In this document: positions 18,294 through 28,630 of the stretch, in pieces
Numbering within the stretch: the first letter of the stretch is position 1
Layout: each line of letters opens with the position of its first letter
Notes under the pieces: generated by a model
Databases searched by the model: none
What the model saw: the letters and a program-made list of their open reading frames with translations, nothing else
Told to the model about the DNA's origin: nothing
Translations under genes and position numbers: made by a program
Assembly: GCF_029203285.1 (NCBI RefSeq)
Contig: NZ_CP115669.1
Coordinates: forward strand, 2,604,001 to 2,668,000
DNA: 64,000 nt
Source: Pseudomonas sp. PSE14
Lineage (GTDB): Bacteria > Pseudomonadota > Gammaproteobacteria > Pseudomonadales > Pseudomonadaceae
Direction of reading: 5' to 3'

Positions 18294-18731
18294 ATGAACA
18301 AAATAACGAAAAACGCTGACGCCATGCTGCTCAGCCTGCTGCGCGCCAATGCCCGCGAGTCGATTTCCGAGCTGGCGCGCAAGCTGGGCGTATCGCGCTC
18401 CACGGTGCAGAGCCGGATCGAGCGGCTGGAGCAGCAGGGCATCATCAGTGGCTATTCGATCAAGGTGTCGGACAGCTATGCGCAGTCGCTGGTGCGCGCT
18501 CATGTGCTGGTGACGGCGCTGCCCAAGCTGTCGCACCAGGTCGTGCAGGCGCTGGATAAGATCGCCGAGGTGAAGACTCTGCATTCGGTGAGCGGCAACT
18601 TCGACATGATCGTGATCGTCGAGGCGCAGTCGATCCGCGACCTGGATGCGGTGCTGGACCGCATTGGCGCGCTGGATGGGGTTGAGCGGACCATGTCGTC
18701 GATCATTCTGTCGACGCGTATTGATCGCTGA
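18294..18731 (+). CDS. Lrp/AsnC-family regulator, probable controller of davBA
   Basis: 145 aa. An N-terminal AsnC-type helix-turn-helix (SISELARKLGVSRSTVQSRI) is followed by an RAM/effector domain (VKTLHSVSGNFDMIVIVEAQ). It is divergent from davB across 215 bp, the same arrangement as the Lrp-type gene beside davBA in P. putida. It likely senses lysine or another amino acid and activates davBA; this is inferred from position and family. Confidence 0.88.
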   Translation: MNKITKNADAMLLSLLRANARESISELARKLGVSRSTVQSRIERLEQQGIISGYSIKVSDSYAQSLVRAHVLVTALPKLSHQVVQALDKIAEVKTLHSVSGNFDMIVIVEAQSIRDLDAVLDRIGALDGVERTMSSIILSTRIDR

Positions 18732-18962
18732 GGGACCGTTGCCTCCGTGGGAGCGGACTCTGTCTGCGATCCCTCCGGCACGGGGGCTCATCGCGGACGA
18801 AGTCCGCCACTACGAAAGCCAGCGACTCCCGGCCGCAGTGGCAGGAGAGTCGATTGGCCCCATTGGTCTGCCGGTATTGGCGGAAATTGGCTATTCGAAG
18901 CGCCGACCTGTGGCGGTAACGTATCGCCATTCCCGCAACTCGCGGACCCACTGGAGAAGATC

Positions 18963-19397
18963 ATGAGTGCACGTATCGATTGGCCCAAGAAGTCCCCCGA
19001 TGCCTACAAGGCCATGCTCGGCCTGGAGCAGGCCCTGGAGAAATCCGGCCTGGAGCTCCCGCTGCTGGAACTGGTGCGCCTGCGTGCCTCGCAGCTCAAC
19101 GGCTGCGCCTACTGCATGAACATGCACGCCAACGATGCGCGCAAGGCCGGCGAGACCGACGCGCGTCTGCAGACCCTGAGCGCCTGGCGGGAAACCCGCT
19201 TCTTCACCGAACGCGAGCGCGCCGCGCTGGCCTGGACGGAAAGCCTGACCCTGCTGGCCGAGAAGCATGCGCCCCAGGATCAGTTCGAAGCCCTGCGCGA
19301 GCATTTCGGCGAGGCGGAGATCGTCAATCTGACGCTGGCCATCGCCACCATCAACGCGTGGAACCGCTTTGGCGTGGGGATGGCGTTGGTGCCCTGA
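18963..19397 (+). CDS. AhpD/carboxymuconolactone decarboxylase-like protein
   Basis: 144 aa from the ATG at 18963 with GGAG 8 bp upstream. The redox motif CAYCMNMH matches the AhpD alkylhydroperoxidase core (CxxC..H), and the helical pattern LLELVRLRASQLNGC is typical. A thiol-based peroxidase or reductase role is likely; the physiological partner is unknown. Confidence 0.85.
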   Translation: MSARIDWPKKSPDAYKAMLGLEQALEKSGLELPLLELVRLRASQLNGCAYCMNMHANDARKAGETDARLQTLSAWRETRFFTERERAALAWTESLTLLAEKHAPQDQFEALREHFGEAEIVNLTLAIATINAWNRFGVGMALVP

Positions 19398-19411
19398 GCC
19401 AGGGCCAATGG

Positions 19412-19437
19412 AGGAGGGCGCCTGCGGGCGCCTTTTT
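19412..19437 (+). terminator. Rho-independent terminator
   Basis: GGCGCC...GGCGCC hairpin followed by TTTTTC, after the AhpD-like gene. Confidence 0.7.
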
Positions 19438-19504
19438 CGTTCGGCGGCACCGGCTCGCACGGAAGGGTGCAGTCGGGTGCCCGATCCAGCAGCCGTTGTA
19501 CCGA

Positions 19505-20599
19505 TCAGCGCTTGTAGAGAATCACCGCCGCCCGCAACTTGCTGCGGCCAAACCGACTCATCTGCTCGAACTCCCCGTGGCTCACCGGGATGTGCTGGCA
19601 GTCCAGCGGCTGGCGGTGCTTGCTGTGGTCGACGTCGGGGTCGTGCAGGTAGACGAAGTCCTCGTCGCAGTCGGTGACCACCACCCAATGCGGCGCCTTG
19701 GAGCGAGTCAGGCGGTAGCTGCTGATCAGCACCAGTGGCTGGCCGCCGGCTTCCAGCGCGCTGCCGATGTCGAGCTGATTGACCAGCAGTTGCTCCACGT
19801 CGCTCTGCGCCAGTTCGTGGGCGAAGTCCTCATGCACCAGGCGCATCACCGCGCGTTTCTCCTCGCTGCGTACGCCGTCGAGGAACAGCGGTCCGTCCTC
19901 CGACAGTTGCAGCTGCACGCGGAAGCCCCGGCGCCAGGCGGCCAGGGCCAGACCCTGCGGGCTGCAGCCGCCGTGGCCGGCGGTCATGTAGATGGTGGTG
20001 GCTTCGCGCCATAGGCGCAGTTCTTCGCGGCGCTCCAGCACCCGCTCGGGCTCCAGCGCGCCCATGGCCATCAGCAGGCAGGAGGGGCCGCAGGTGAACT
20101 CGGTGGTCTGGTGGTAGAAGGGCACGTGCCGTGGCGCCTGGCCGCTGATCTGGCGGATGCGTTTCTCGAAGCGCAGCGCTTCGCTATGGTCTTCGTAGTA
20201 GTCGCGCACCGTGGCGAAGGGACGATAGCCGTTGCGCTGGTAGAGGATGATGGCGCCGCGATTGTCCGGGCGGACTTCCAGGCGCATGTAGGCGCAGTCG
20301 TGTTCGAGCGCCTCCGCCTCGGCGCGGTCCAGCAGCTTCTGTCCCAGGCCGATGCCGCGGGCGCGCTCGTCGAGGGCTATGGAGTAGAGGCGGGCCAGCG
20401 AGGTGCCCTGGTGGAACAGCACCAGCACATAGCCCAGCAGGTTGCGGTCGGCCTCGGCGACGACCAGTGAGGCGTGGGCGCGGCTGATCATCCACTGGAA
20501 GTTGCGCCGGGACAGGCGGTCGTACTCGAAGCAGCGGTTTTCCAGCTCGACCAGGGCGGTCAGGTCGTTGGCGGTGGCGGCGCGAAGTTGCAGGTTCAT
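19505..20599 (-). CDS. GNAT acetyltransferase fused to C39-like peptidase
   Basis: 364 aa in two domains. Residues 1-155 are a GNAT fold (acetyl-CoA loop ERARGIGLGQKLLDRA, then ILYQRNGYRPF). Residues 160-364 are a papain-like C39 peptidase: Cys in TTEFTCGPSCLLMAMG, His in APHWVVVTD, Asp in YLHDPD. It is divergent from the RimK-type ligase at 20752. The pairing suggests a peptide made or trimmed by a ligase, protease and acetyltransferase; the substrate is unknown. Confidence 0.88.
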   Translation of the reverse strand: MNLQLRAATANDLTALVELENRCFEYDRLSRRNFQWMISRAHASLVVAEADRNLLGYVLVLFHQGTSLARLYSIALDERARGIGLGQKLLDRAEAEALEHDCAYMRLEVRPDNRGAIILYQRNGYRPFATVRDYYEDHSEALRFEKRIRQISGQAPRHVPFYHQTTEFTCGPSCLLMAMGALEPERVLERREELRLWREATTIYMTAGHGGCSPQGLALAAWRRGFRVQLQLSEDGPLFLDGVRSEEKRAVMRLVHEDFAHELAQSDVEQLLVNQLDIGSALEAGGQPLVLISSYRLTRSKAPHWVVVTDCDEDFVYLHDPDVDHSKHRQPLDCQHIPVSHGEFEQMSRFGRSKLRAAVILYKR

Positions 20600-20751
20600 A
20601 CCGGTAAGGATTCGTTAACCTGTAAGGAGCACGTTGGTTGGGTGACGGGCGCGAACGTACCGCCCAGCCCCGCGGTCGAAGCAGCGTTCAGCGGAGTATT
20701 GTCCCTGGCTCAATGCGCGGCAAGCGCTATCCCGAGTGCCCTGGAGGTGTC

Positions 20752-22242
20752 GTGAGCAAGCTGTTCATCATCGTCGAACGCAAGGAAGACTGGTCGTCCT
20801 ACTACCCCAGTGAAGATGTGGTCAGCGCCCAGGAGTACCTGGAGATGCCCATCGATGACGACAGCGGCAAGCGTGTGCAGGTGATCAACCTGTGCCGCAA
20901 CTATAAGTACCTGGGCCACGGCTATTACTGCTCGCTGCTGGCCGAGGCGCGCGGACACAAGGTGATTCCGTCGGTGCGCAGCATCAGCGAGCTGGCGAAG
21001 AAATCCCTCTACAGCCTGGCCCTGGAGGATCTGGAGAAGACCCTCGACAAGGCGCTGGCGGACCATCCCTACGGCAACACCGACGGCTTCACCCTGACCC
21101 TGTACTTCGGCCGCACCGACATGGAGCCGTTGCAGGACCTGGCGCGCCAGCTGTTCGAGGCCTTTCCCTGTCCGCTGCTGCTGGTGGAGTTCCGCAAGAG
21201 CCGCGGCTGGCACATCGAAGGGGTGAAGCCGGGCAACATCCACAAGCTGCGCGAGGACCAGGAAGACCTGTTCGCCAATGCGCTGGACAGCTTCAGCCGG
21301 CAGATCTGGCGCAAGCCGCGCTCGCGCAAGCAGTACCGTTATGACCTGGCGATTCTCCACGACCCGGAGGAGGCCTTCCCGCCGTCGGATGCCAAGGCGC
21401 TGAAGAACTTCATCCGCGTCGGCCGCAGCCTGGGCATAGACGTCGAGCTGATCGAGAGGAAGGACTACTCGCGGCTGGCCGAGTACGACGCGCTGCTGAT
21501 CCGCGAGACCACCAGCGTCAGCGACCACACCTATCGCTTCGCGAAGAAGGCCGAGAGCGAGGGCATGGTGGTGATGGACGACCCGGTGTCGATCCTGCGT
21601 TGCACCAACAAGGTCTACCTGGCGGACCTGCTGCGGAGCCACAAGCTGGGCATGCCGGCCACCGAGATTCTCTACAAGGACAACCCACAGGAGCCGGAAA
21701 AGGTCGGCGAACGCCTGGGCTTCCCGCTGGTGCTGAAGATTCCCGACGGCAGCTTCTCCCGCGGGGTGATCAAGGTAAGCGACCAGCAGGAGCTGCTCAA
21801 GGCCAGCGCCGAGCTGTTCGAGCGCTCGGTGCTGCTGCTGGCCCAGGAGTTCTTCTATACCGAATATGACTGGCGCATCGGCGTGCTCAACCAGAAGCCG
21901 ATCTTCGCCTGCCAGTACTTCATGTCCAAGGGCCACTGGCAGATCTACGACCATAGCCCCGATGCCGAGGAGCTCAGCGGCGATTTCCGCACCATGGCGG
22001 TCCATGAGGCACCGCGCAAGGTCGTGGAGCTGGCGGTGAAGACCGCCAACCTGATCGGCGATGGGCTGTACGGGGTGGACCTCAAGCAGTCCGGTGATCG
22101 CGTGGTGGTGATCGAAGTGAACGACAACCCGAATATCGACTGCGGGGTGGAGGATGTGTACCTGGGCGACGACCTCTACAAGCTGGTGCTCGAGGAGTTC
22201 ATCCGCCGGTTGGAGGTCAAGCGCCGCGGACGCGGCTGGTGA
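20752..22242 (+). CDS. RimK-type ATP-grasp ligase with N-terminal RLAN domain
   Basis: 496 aa from a GTG start, chosen because GGAGG lies 6 bp upstream. The N-terminal half (about 1-200, INLCRNYKYLGHGYYCSLLA) is the RimK-like-ATP-grasp N-terminal domain. The C-terminal half is ATP-grasp (FPLVLKIPDGSFSRGVIK; metal/ATP site VIEVNDNPNIDCG). Family enzymes form amide bonds between a carboxylate and an amine, often glutamate. Divergent partner: the GNAT-C39 gene. Product unknown. Confidence 0.88.
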   Translation: MSKLFIIVERKEDWSSYYPSEDVVSAQEYLEMPIDDDSGKRVQVINLCRNYKYLGHGYYCSLLAEARGHKVIPSVRSISELAKKSLYSLALEDLEKTLDKALADHPYGNTDGFTLTLYFGRTDMEPLQDLARQLFEAFPCPLLLVEFRKSRGWHIEGVKPGNIHKLREDQEDLFANALDSFSRQIWRKPRSRKQYRYDLAILHDPEEAFPPSDAKALKNFIRVGRSLGIDVELIERKDYSRLAEYDALLIRETTSVSDHTYRFAKKAESEGMVVMDDPVSILRCTNKVYLADLLRSHKLGMPATEILYKDNPQEPEKVGERLGFPLVLKIPDGSFSRGVIKVSDQQELLKASAELFERSVLLLAQEFFYTEYDWRIGVLNQKPIFACQYFMSKGHWQIYDHSPDAEELSGDFRTMAVHEAPRKVVELAVKTANLIGDGLYGVDLKQSGDRVVVIEVNDNPNIDCGVEDVYLGDDLYKLVLEEFIRRLEVKRRGRGW

Positions 22243-22373
22243 GACCGATTCGGCATTGACCTTATAGGAAAACGGTCGATAGACGCCGTCAAGATATTGC
22301 TAGCTTTACAATTTAGAGCGCCAAACGACTGTTTTTTAAAGTTTTTCAAAAAAATGGCGCCAAGGAAGGGAGC

Positions 22374-23708
<1,335 letters not shown>

Positions 23709-23754
23709 GGCGCCACAAGCCCACGCCCAGGTTCGCCAGGCCGTACGGCTCTTC

Positions 23755-23842
23755 GTAGGAGCGAGCTTGCTCGCGAACAATCTCGCACCCTGCCAGCCCG
23801 TTCGCGAGCGAGGACTGGGCGCCACCTCGGTCCTGCAGGAGT
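23755..23842. repeat. Composite REP pair (BIME-like)
   Basis: GTAGGAGCGAGCTTGCTCGCGAAC, a 27-bp spacer, then GTTCGCGAGCGAGGACTGGGCGCC...GGTCCTGCAGGA. The same asymmetric two-part unit occurs at 35984-36071 and, reversed, at 42051-42148. Confidence 0.8.
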
Positions 23843-23894
23843 GTGCAGGGATGGCGCTCTGGACGTGGATCGGAATATCCCCTGCAGGAATAGA

Positions 23895-23926
23895 CGAAGG
23901 CCCCGCAATCGGGGCCTTCGTGTTTT
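23895..23926. terminator. Probable bidirectional terminator
   Basis: CGAAGGCCCCG-CAAT-CGGGGCCTTCG followed by TGTTTT, between the sigma-54 activator and the minus-strand gene. Confidence 0.7.
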
Positions 23927-24049
23927 GCACAGGATGACGTGCCGGCGTATACGCTGGCTGGGCAGCCGGCGTCGATGGCAGCGGGTGGTTGTGCGGGGAG
24001 CCGCCACGGGCTGCCAGGTAGACGCTTGCGTTGTCGGTGTCGGAGCCGG

Positions 24050-24622
24050 TCAGATGGCCCGGAGTGTACTGGGCCTGGCGCTCCGCATGGCCGGCGTCGT
24101 TGCCCCCGGGGCGGCGCGGGCCGCCCCAGGTAATGGGATAGGTATCGCCATGTGCTGGGTGATACCCCAGTAGCCGCCGTCAGCAGCGAAGGTCATGCCG
24201 GCTGATGCAAGTCCGGTCTGGATGATGGCGTTGTCGACGGCGATGTTGCCAGTGCTGGGCTGCGTTGCGCTGCCAGCGGTGTTGGCGTGCTGACCGTAGG
24301 GAACGGCTGCCGCTCTGTTGTTTTTCTGTGGGTGATCGCAGTTCGCGATCAGGATGGTGCGGAAGGTGTCGGTGGTGCGGCTGTGGGCGTTTTCCAGTGT
24401 CCGGATAGAAGTGGCCGGAGGCACGCTGTCCTGCGCGTTGCGGGCCTGTCGGTCATCGTCATCAGCAACCCGCATGACGCCGGGATGGCTGATCAGATCG
24501 CCATGAGCGTGGCTGGGGCTGCCGTCCTGAGTCGCGTCCGATGGCAGCAGAGCAAGCGCGGCGCAAAAGACTGCGAACCATGACAAGCCGGCGGTGACTG
24601 TCCTTGCAATACTCCCCGACAT
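24050..24622 (-). CDS. Candidate secreted orphan protein (190 aa)
   Basis: The ATG at 24622 has AGGAG 8 bp upstream. The N-terminus looks like a signal sequence (ARTVTAGLSWFAVFCAALALL then SDA). The rest is Ala/Thr-rich, with a single cysteine, and ends basic; no domain is recognised. It could be a diverged secreted protein or a decaying gene. Position in a gene-poor gap makes it uncertain. Confidence 0.4.
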   Translation of the reverse strand: MSGSIARTVTAGLSWFAVFCAALALLPSDATQDGSPSHAHGDLISHPGVMRVADDDDRQARNAQDSVPPATSIRTLENAHSRTTDTFRTILIANCDHPQKNNRAAAVPYGQHANTAGSATQPSTGNIAVDNAIIQTGLASAGMTFAADGGYWGITQHMAIPIPLPGAARAAPGATTPAMRSARPSTLRAI

Positions 24623-25227
24623 GCCAGTGACTCCTGCGTGACGCGCTGATCCTCGCTCAGCGATACAGCGGTGAAGCAGTTGCTGTGCCGAAATTGAGTT
24701 CCCTCGCAGAATCAGTGACTTGGAGATTTCAGTCGGGACGGCGGTGAAGCAACTGTTGCGCCGTCATTACACCGGCATCGGAGGGAAATCCCGGCGAGGG
24801 CTCTGGAATCGGGCCTGGATCATGGATGAATCAGCCTGTGTATCGTGGCTGAAACACAATGTCGTGCCGAGGCTGGCCTTTCCCGGTTCGCCGGGTGTTG
24901 CGCGGGTGTGACCTGTTGCACTGGCTTTACAGTCAGACCTGGCCATCGGCTTGCCAGAGCGGCTGCGGAATGGCATCGCCCTGGATCAGACATTTTTCGC
25001 AGACCGGCGAACGCACGCCGCCTCGGGTGGTCTGCTTCACGCGGGCGATAGTCGGCCGGGCTGGGGCTGCTGGCTGGATGAGAATTTTTCGTTAAATCCG
25101 CAGCAAGCGGCAGGCAATGCATTAGCATGCCGACGCCTTGTCGAGGTCCGTGTCCTGACTTCGTGGGCCGACCCAGTCGGAGCACATCATTAAAAAGCGA
25201 GCCATCGAGCCGCGCGGGGGAAGCAGT
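24623..25227. other. Gene-poor region before uppP
   Basis: No gene is supported in 600 bp. It contains a hairpin GACGGCG...CGCCGTC with nested GCAAC/GTTGC (24736-24765), a related partial copy of it at about 24669-24690, and probably the uppP promoter in the last 150 bp (AT-rich gaatttttcgttaaatcc). Confidence 0.55.
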
Positions 25228-26058
25228 ATGGATTTGTGGAGTGCCTTCCAGGCATTCGTTCTCGGGGTGGTCGAGGGGCTGACGGAGTTCCTGCCAATCT
25301 CCAGTACCGGCCACCAGATCATCGTGGCGGACATCATCGGCTTTGGCGGCGAGCGTGCCGAGGCCTTCAACATCATCATTCAGCTGGCGGCCATCCTGGC
25401 GGTGGTCTGGGAGTTCCGCCGCAAGATCCTCGACATCGTTGTTGGCCTGCCAACCCAGGCGCGGGCCCAGCGTTTCACCGTCAACCTGCTGATCGCCTTC
25501 TTCCCGGCCGTGGTGCTGGGCGTGGCCTTCGCCGACTACATCCATCATTACCTGTTCAACCCGATCACCGTGGCCGTGGCCCTGGTGGTGGGCGGCGTGA
25601 TCATGCTCTGGGCCGAGAATCGGCAGCATGTGATCCGTGCCGAAAGCGTGGACGACATGACCTGGAAGGACGCCCTCAAGGTCGGCTGCGCCCAGTGCCT
25701 GGCGCTGGTGCCCGGTACCTCGCGGTCGGGAGCGACCATCATTGGCGGCCTGCTGTTCGGGCTGTCGCGCAAGGCGGCTACCGAGTTTTCCTTCTTCCTG
25801 GCGATGCCGACCATGGTCGGTGCGGCGGTCTACTCGGGGTACAAGTACCGCCATCTGTTCCAACACGATGACCTGCCGGTATTTGCCATCGGCTTCGTGA
25901 CTTCCTTCATCTTCGCCATGATCGCCGTGCGCGGCCTGCTGAAATTCATCGCAAACCATAGCTACGCGGCGTTCGCCTGGTACCGTATCGCCTTCGGCCT
26001 GCTGATCCTGGCGACCTGGCAATTCGGCCTGATCGACTGGAGCAGCGTCAAACCGTGA
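25228..26058 (+). CDS. uppP: Undecaprenyl-diphosphatase UppP (BacA)
   Basis: 276 aa with about eight membrane segments. Both catalytic signatures are present: [14 protein letters not shown] near the N-terminus and PGTSRSGAT in the middle. It dephosphorylates undecaprenyl pyrophosphate to recycle the cell-wall lipid carrier and can confer bacitracin tolerance. The start has GGGGGAAG upstream. Its stop overlaps the next gene's GTG start by four bases, so the two are translationally coupled. Confidence 0.96.
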   Translation: MDLWSAFQAFVLGVVEGLTEFLPISSTGHQIIVADIIGFGGERAEAFNIIIQLAAILAVVWEFRRKILDIVVGLPTQARAQRFTVNLLIAFFPAVVLGVAFADYIHHYLFNPITVAVALVVGGVIMLWAENRQHVIRAESVDDMTWKDALKVGCAQCLALVPGTSRSGATIIGGLLFGLSRKAATEFSFFLAMPTMVGAAVYSGYKYRHLFQHDDLPVFAIGFVTSFIFAMIAVRGLLKFIANHSYAAFAWYRIAFGLLILATWQFGLIDWSSVKP

Positions 26059-26780
26059 GTCTGAGGGCAATGGAAAGAAACGGAACCATCAGCCGCTGGG
26101 ACGACGACAAGGGCTTCGGCTTCATCCGTCCGCAATCCGGTGGCGAAGAACTCTTCCTGCACATTTCGGCATTTCGCGGCGATCGCCGTCCGCAGAGTGG
26201 CGATCAGGTGTGCTACGTCGCGGGCAGCGACAAGCAGGGCCGGCCGCGGGCGGAGCACGCGCGCCTGGCCGGCCTGGCCATCGACATGCCCGATATCCGC
26301 CGCAAGCCGGGAGCGCCGGCGACCCGCGAGCGGGCCCGCAACGGGCGGAAAGTGGCTTTCCCGACGCCGCCGCGGCGCTCCATCGGCCGCGTCCTGCTGC
26401 TGTTGGCGGTGCTGCTGGCGCTGCCGGTCACGGGCGCCGTGGTATGGCTGAAGGACGGCTATTTCGCCTGGTTCCTGCTGCTCTACCCGCTGTTCAGCGT
26501 GCTGGCGTTCTTCGCCTACTGGCGGGACAAGCGCAGCGCCGAGCGGGACGCGTGGCGCACCCCCGAGCAGAGCCTGCACCTGCTGGAGCTGCTGGGCGGC
26601 TGGCCGGGCGCTTTGCTCGCCCAGCAGCTGTTCCGCCACAAGACCCGCAAGCTGTCGTTCCAGGCGGTGTTCTGGGCGATCGTCGTGGTGCACCAGCTGT
26701 TCTGGATCGACTGGCTCAGTGGCGGGCGCCTGCTGGGTTGGGTCGGTGTGCTGATGGGGCTGGGGCAGGGCGCTTCATAA
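26055..26780 (+). CDS. Cold-shock domain fused to DUF1294 membrane domain
   Basis: 241 aa if the GTG overlapping the uppP stop is used; an ATG five codons later (26070) is the alternative. Residues ~7-75 form a cold-shock/OB domain ([26 protein letters not shown]). A basic linker leads to two or three hydrophobic segments and the DUF1294 signature ([20 protein letters not shown]). It would be a membrane-tethered nucleic-acid-binding protein; no function is established. Confidence 0.85.
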   Translation: MSLRAMERNGTISRWDDDKGFGFIRPQSGGEELFLHISAFRGDRRPQSGDQVCYVAGSDKQGRPRAEHARLAGLAIDMPDIRRKPGAPATRERARNGRKVAFPTPPRRSIGRVLLLLAVLLALPVTGAVVWLKDGYFAWFLLLYPLFSVLAFFAYWRDKRSAERDAWRTPEQSLHLLELLGGWPGALLAQQLFRHKTRKLSFQAVFWAIVVVHQLFWIDWLSGGRLLGWVGVLMGLGQGAS

Positions 26781-27680
26781 CGGCGAGTCGTCCTTCGAGA
26801 ACTCTTCCGCCAGATAGTCCAGCAACGCCCGCACCGCCGGTAGAACGCCGCGTCGGTGCGGATAGACCGCCTGCAGGTTGGCTTCCGGCTCGTGCCATTC
26901 CGGCAGCACGCGTACCAGGCGGCCATCCGCCAGTTCTTCGATGCAGTAGTAGTTCGGCAGCACGGTCACACCCAGCCCGGCCAGGGCGACATTCTTGCGC
27001 AGGTTGAAGTCTTCCGCCGCCAGGCGAGCTTCCATCGCCAGCTCGCAGACTTCCCCCTGCGGCCCGATCAGTTTCATGTGCACCTTGCGGTCGCTCTCGA
27101 TCGCGCCGAGGACGGGCAGGCTGGCCAGGTCCTGCGGGTGGGTCAGTTGCCGTCCCTGCAGGAGCGCGGGCGCCGCCACCAGCACCGCCTTCGCCCGGCG
27201 CAGGCGGCGGGACACCAGGGACAGGTCTTCATCGCCCGGCGCGCGGACGCGCAGGGCCACGTCCACGCCTTCATTGAGCAGGTCGACGCGGCGGTTGGTC
27301 AGCAGCAACTCCAGGTTCACCTGCGGATAGGCCGCCAGGAATCCGGGCAGCATCTCGTTGAGCGAGGTTTCCGCCATCGCGACCGGGCAGGACAGCTTGA
27401 CCCGACCGCGCGGCTCGGCGCTGAGCTGGGCGGCCACTTCATCGGCCATTTCCGCCTCCACCAGCATGGCCTGGCAGTGCCGGTAGTAGCGCTCGCCGAG
27501 GTCGGTGAGCGCCAGCTTGCGCGTGGTGCGTTGCAGCAGGCGCACGTTCAGGCGCGCCTCCAGTTCCGCCACGCGCCGCGACAGGCGCGACTTGGGCAGC
27601 CCCAGCAGGCGGCCGGCGGCGGCGAACCCCCCGCACTCCACCACCTTGGCGAAATAGAAGAGGTCGTTGAGGTCCTGCAT
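26775..27680 (-). CDS. LysR-family regulator divergent from azoR
   Basis: 301 aa. N-terminal LysR helix-turn-helix ([21 protein letters not shown]) and a CrgA-like effector domain. It overlaps the end of the preceding convergent gene by six bases. It is divergent from an azoreductase gene, as in P. aeruginosa, so control of azoR is probable. An AGGA site precedes the ATG. Confidence 0.9.
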   Translation of the reverse strand: MQDLNDLFYFAKVVECGGFAAAGRLLGLPKSRLSRRVAELEARLNVRLLQRTTRKLALTDLGERYYRHCQAMLVEAEMADEVAAQLSAEPRGRVKLSCPVAMAETSLNEMLPGFLAAYPQVNLELLLTNRRVDLLNEGVDVALRVRAPGDEDLSLVSRRLRRAKAVLVAAPALLQGRQLTHPQDLASLPVLGAIESDRKVHMKLIGPQGEVCELAMEARLAAEDFNLRKNVALAGLGVTVLPNYYCIEELADGRLVRVLPEWHEPEANLQAVYPHRRGVLPAVRALLDYLAEEFSKDDSPL

Positions 27681-27703
27681 GGGATTGTCCTACTGGTGAG
27701 ACG

Positions 27704-27736
27704 AATCATCGCATTTTTGCCGACTTATCGATGATT
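27704..27736. promoter_or_regulatory. Inverted repeat in the lysR/azoR promoter region
   Basis: AATCATCG-N17-CGATGATT, a perfect 8-bp dyad in the 134-bp divergent region, as expected for a LysR-type binding site. Confidence 0.55.
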
Positions 27737-27814
27737 GGCTACATGCGTAGTCTTGCTTCCAACGACGAATTACTCCCGCCAGCCACCTGGCTAACCCGTT
27801 TGGAGAGCTCACAC

Positions 27815-28423
27815 ATGAAACTTCTGCACATCGATTCCAGCATCCTTGGCGACAACTCCGCTTCCCGTCAGCTCAGTGCCGAACTCGTAGCCGCCTGGGT
27901 TGCCGCCGAGCCGGGCGTTGAAGTCACCTACCGCGACCTGGCCGCCGACGCCATCAGCCACCTGTCTGCCGCCAGCCTGGTCGCCGCCGGCACCCCGGCT
28001 GAAATGCGCGACGCCGCGCAGAAGCATGAAGCCGCCCTGGGCGAAACCAGCATCGAAGAGTTCCTGGCAGCCGACGCCATCGTCATCGGCGCGCCGATGT
28101 ACAACTTCTCCGTGCCCAGCCAGCTGAAGGCGTGGATCGACCGCATCGCCGTCGCCGGCAAGACCTTCCGCTACACCGAAAGCGGCCCTGTCGGCCTGGC
28201 CGGTGGCAAGAAGGTGATCATCGTTTCCACCGCCGGTGGCATCCACGCCGGCCAGCCGACCGGTGTCGCCCACGAGAACTACCTGCAGCTGGTGCTGAAT
28301 TTCCTCGGCATCACCGACATCGAAGTGGTGCGCGCCGAAGGCCTGGCCTACGGTGACGAGCCTCGCCGCAACGCCATCGCCGGCGCCCAGGCAAGCATCG
28401 CCAGCCAGTTCGCCGCCGCCTGA
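27815..28423 (+). CDS. azoR: FMN-dependent NADH-azoreductase
   Basis: 202 aa from the ATG at 27815 (GGAGAG upstream). Flavodoxin-like fold with [21 protein letters not shown] at the phosphate-binding N-terminus and [20 protein letters not shown], the AzoR/AcpD signature. It reduces azo compounds and quinones with NADH. Divergent from the LysR gene, which probably makes it inducible by quinone-like compounds. Confidence 0.94.
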   Translation: MKLLHIDSSILGDNSASRQLSAELVAAWVAAEPGVEVTYRDLAADAISHLSAASLVAAGTPAEMRDAAQKHEAALGETSIEEFLAADAIVIGAPMYNFSVPSQLKAWIDRIAVAGKTFRYTESGPVGLAGGKKVIIVSTAGGIHAGQPTGVAHENYLQLVLNFLGITDIEVVRAEGLAYGDEPRRNAIAGAQASIASQFAAA

Positions 28424-28440
28424 TCGGTTGACGCACCAGG

Positions 28441-28467
28441 AAAAGCCCCGCATAGCGGGGCTTTTTC
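28441..28467. terminator. Terminator after azoR
   Basis: AAAAGCCCCG-CATAG-CGGGGCTTTTTC, works on both strands. Confidence 0.85.
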
Positions 28468-28630
28468 ATTTCCGGCGTTTGAGAGAGAGACCACTCATCT
28501 GGCGATCCAGGCAGTTCCGGGCTGGCGCGTAGTATGCAAGGAATCTCCCAGGCGGCGTCCGAAGCCCCGCAACCTGTGCGGTGGAGCTCCGTGGCGCCTG
28601 AGCTGGATGCGCATCGGGGTGGACTGCACC

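Noticed and set aside
24940..24955. Sigma-54-like site TGGC-N7-TTGC
   Set aside because: GG-N10-GC spacing fits, but it lies about 270 bp before uppP with no linked activator and such matches are common in GC-rich DNA.
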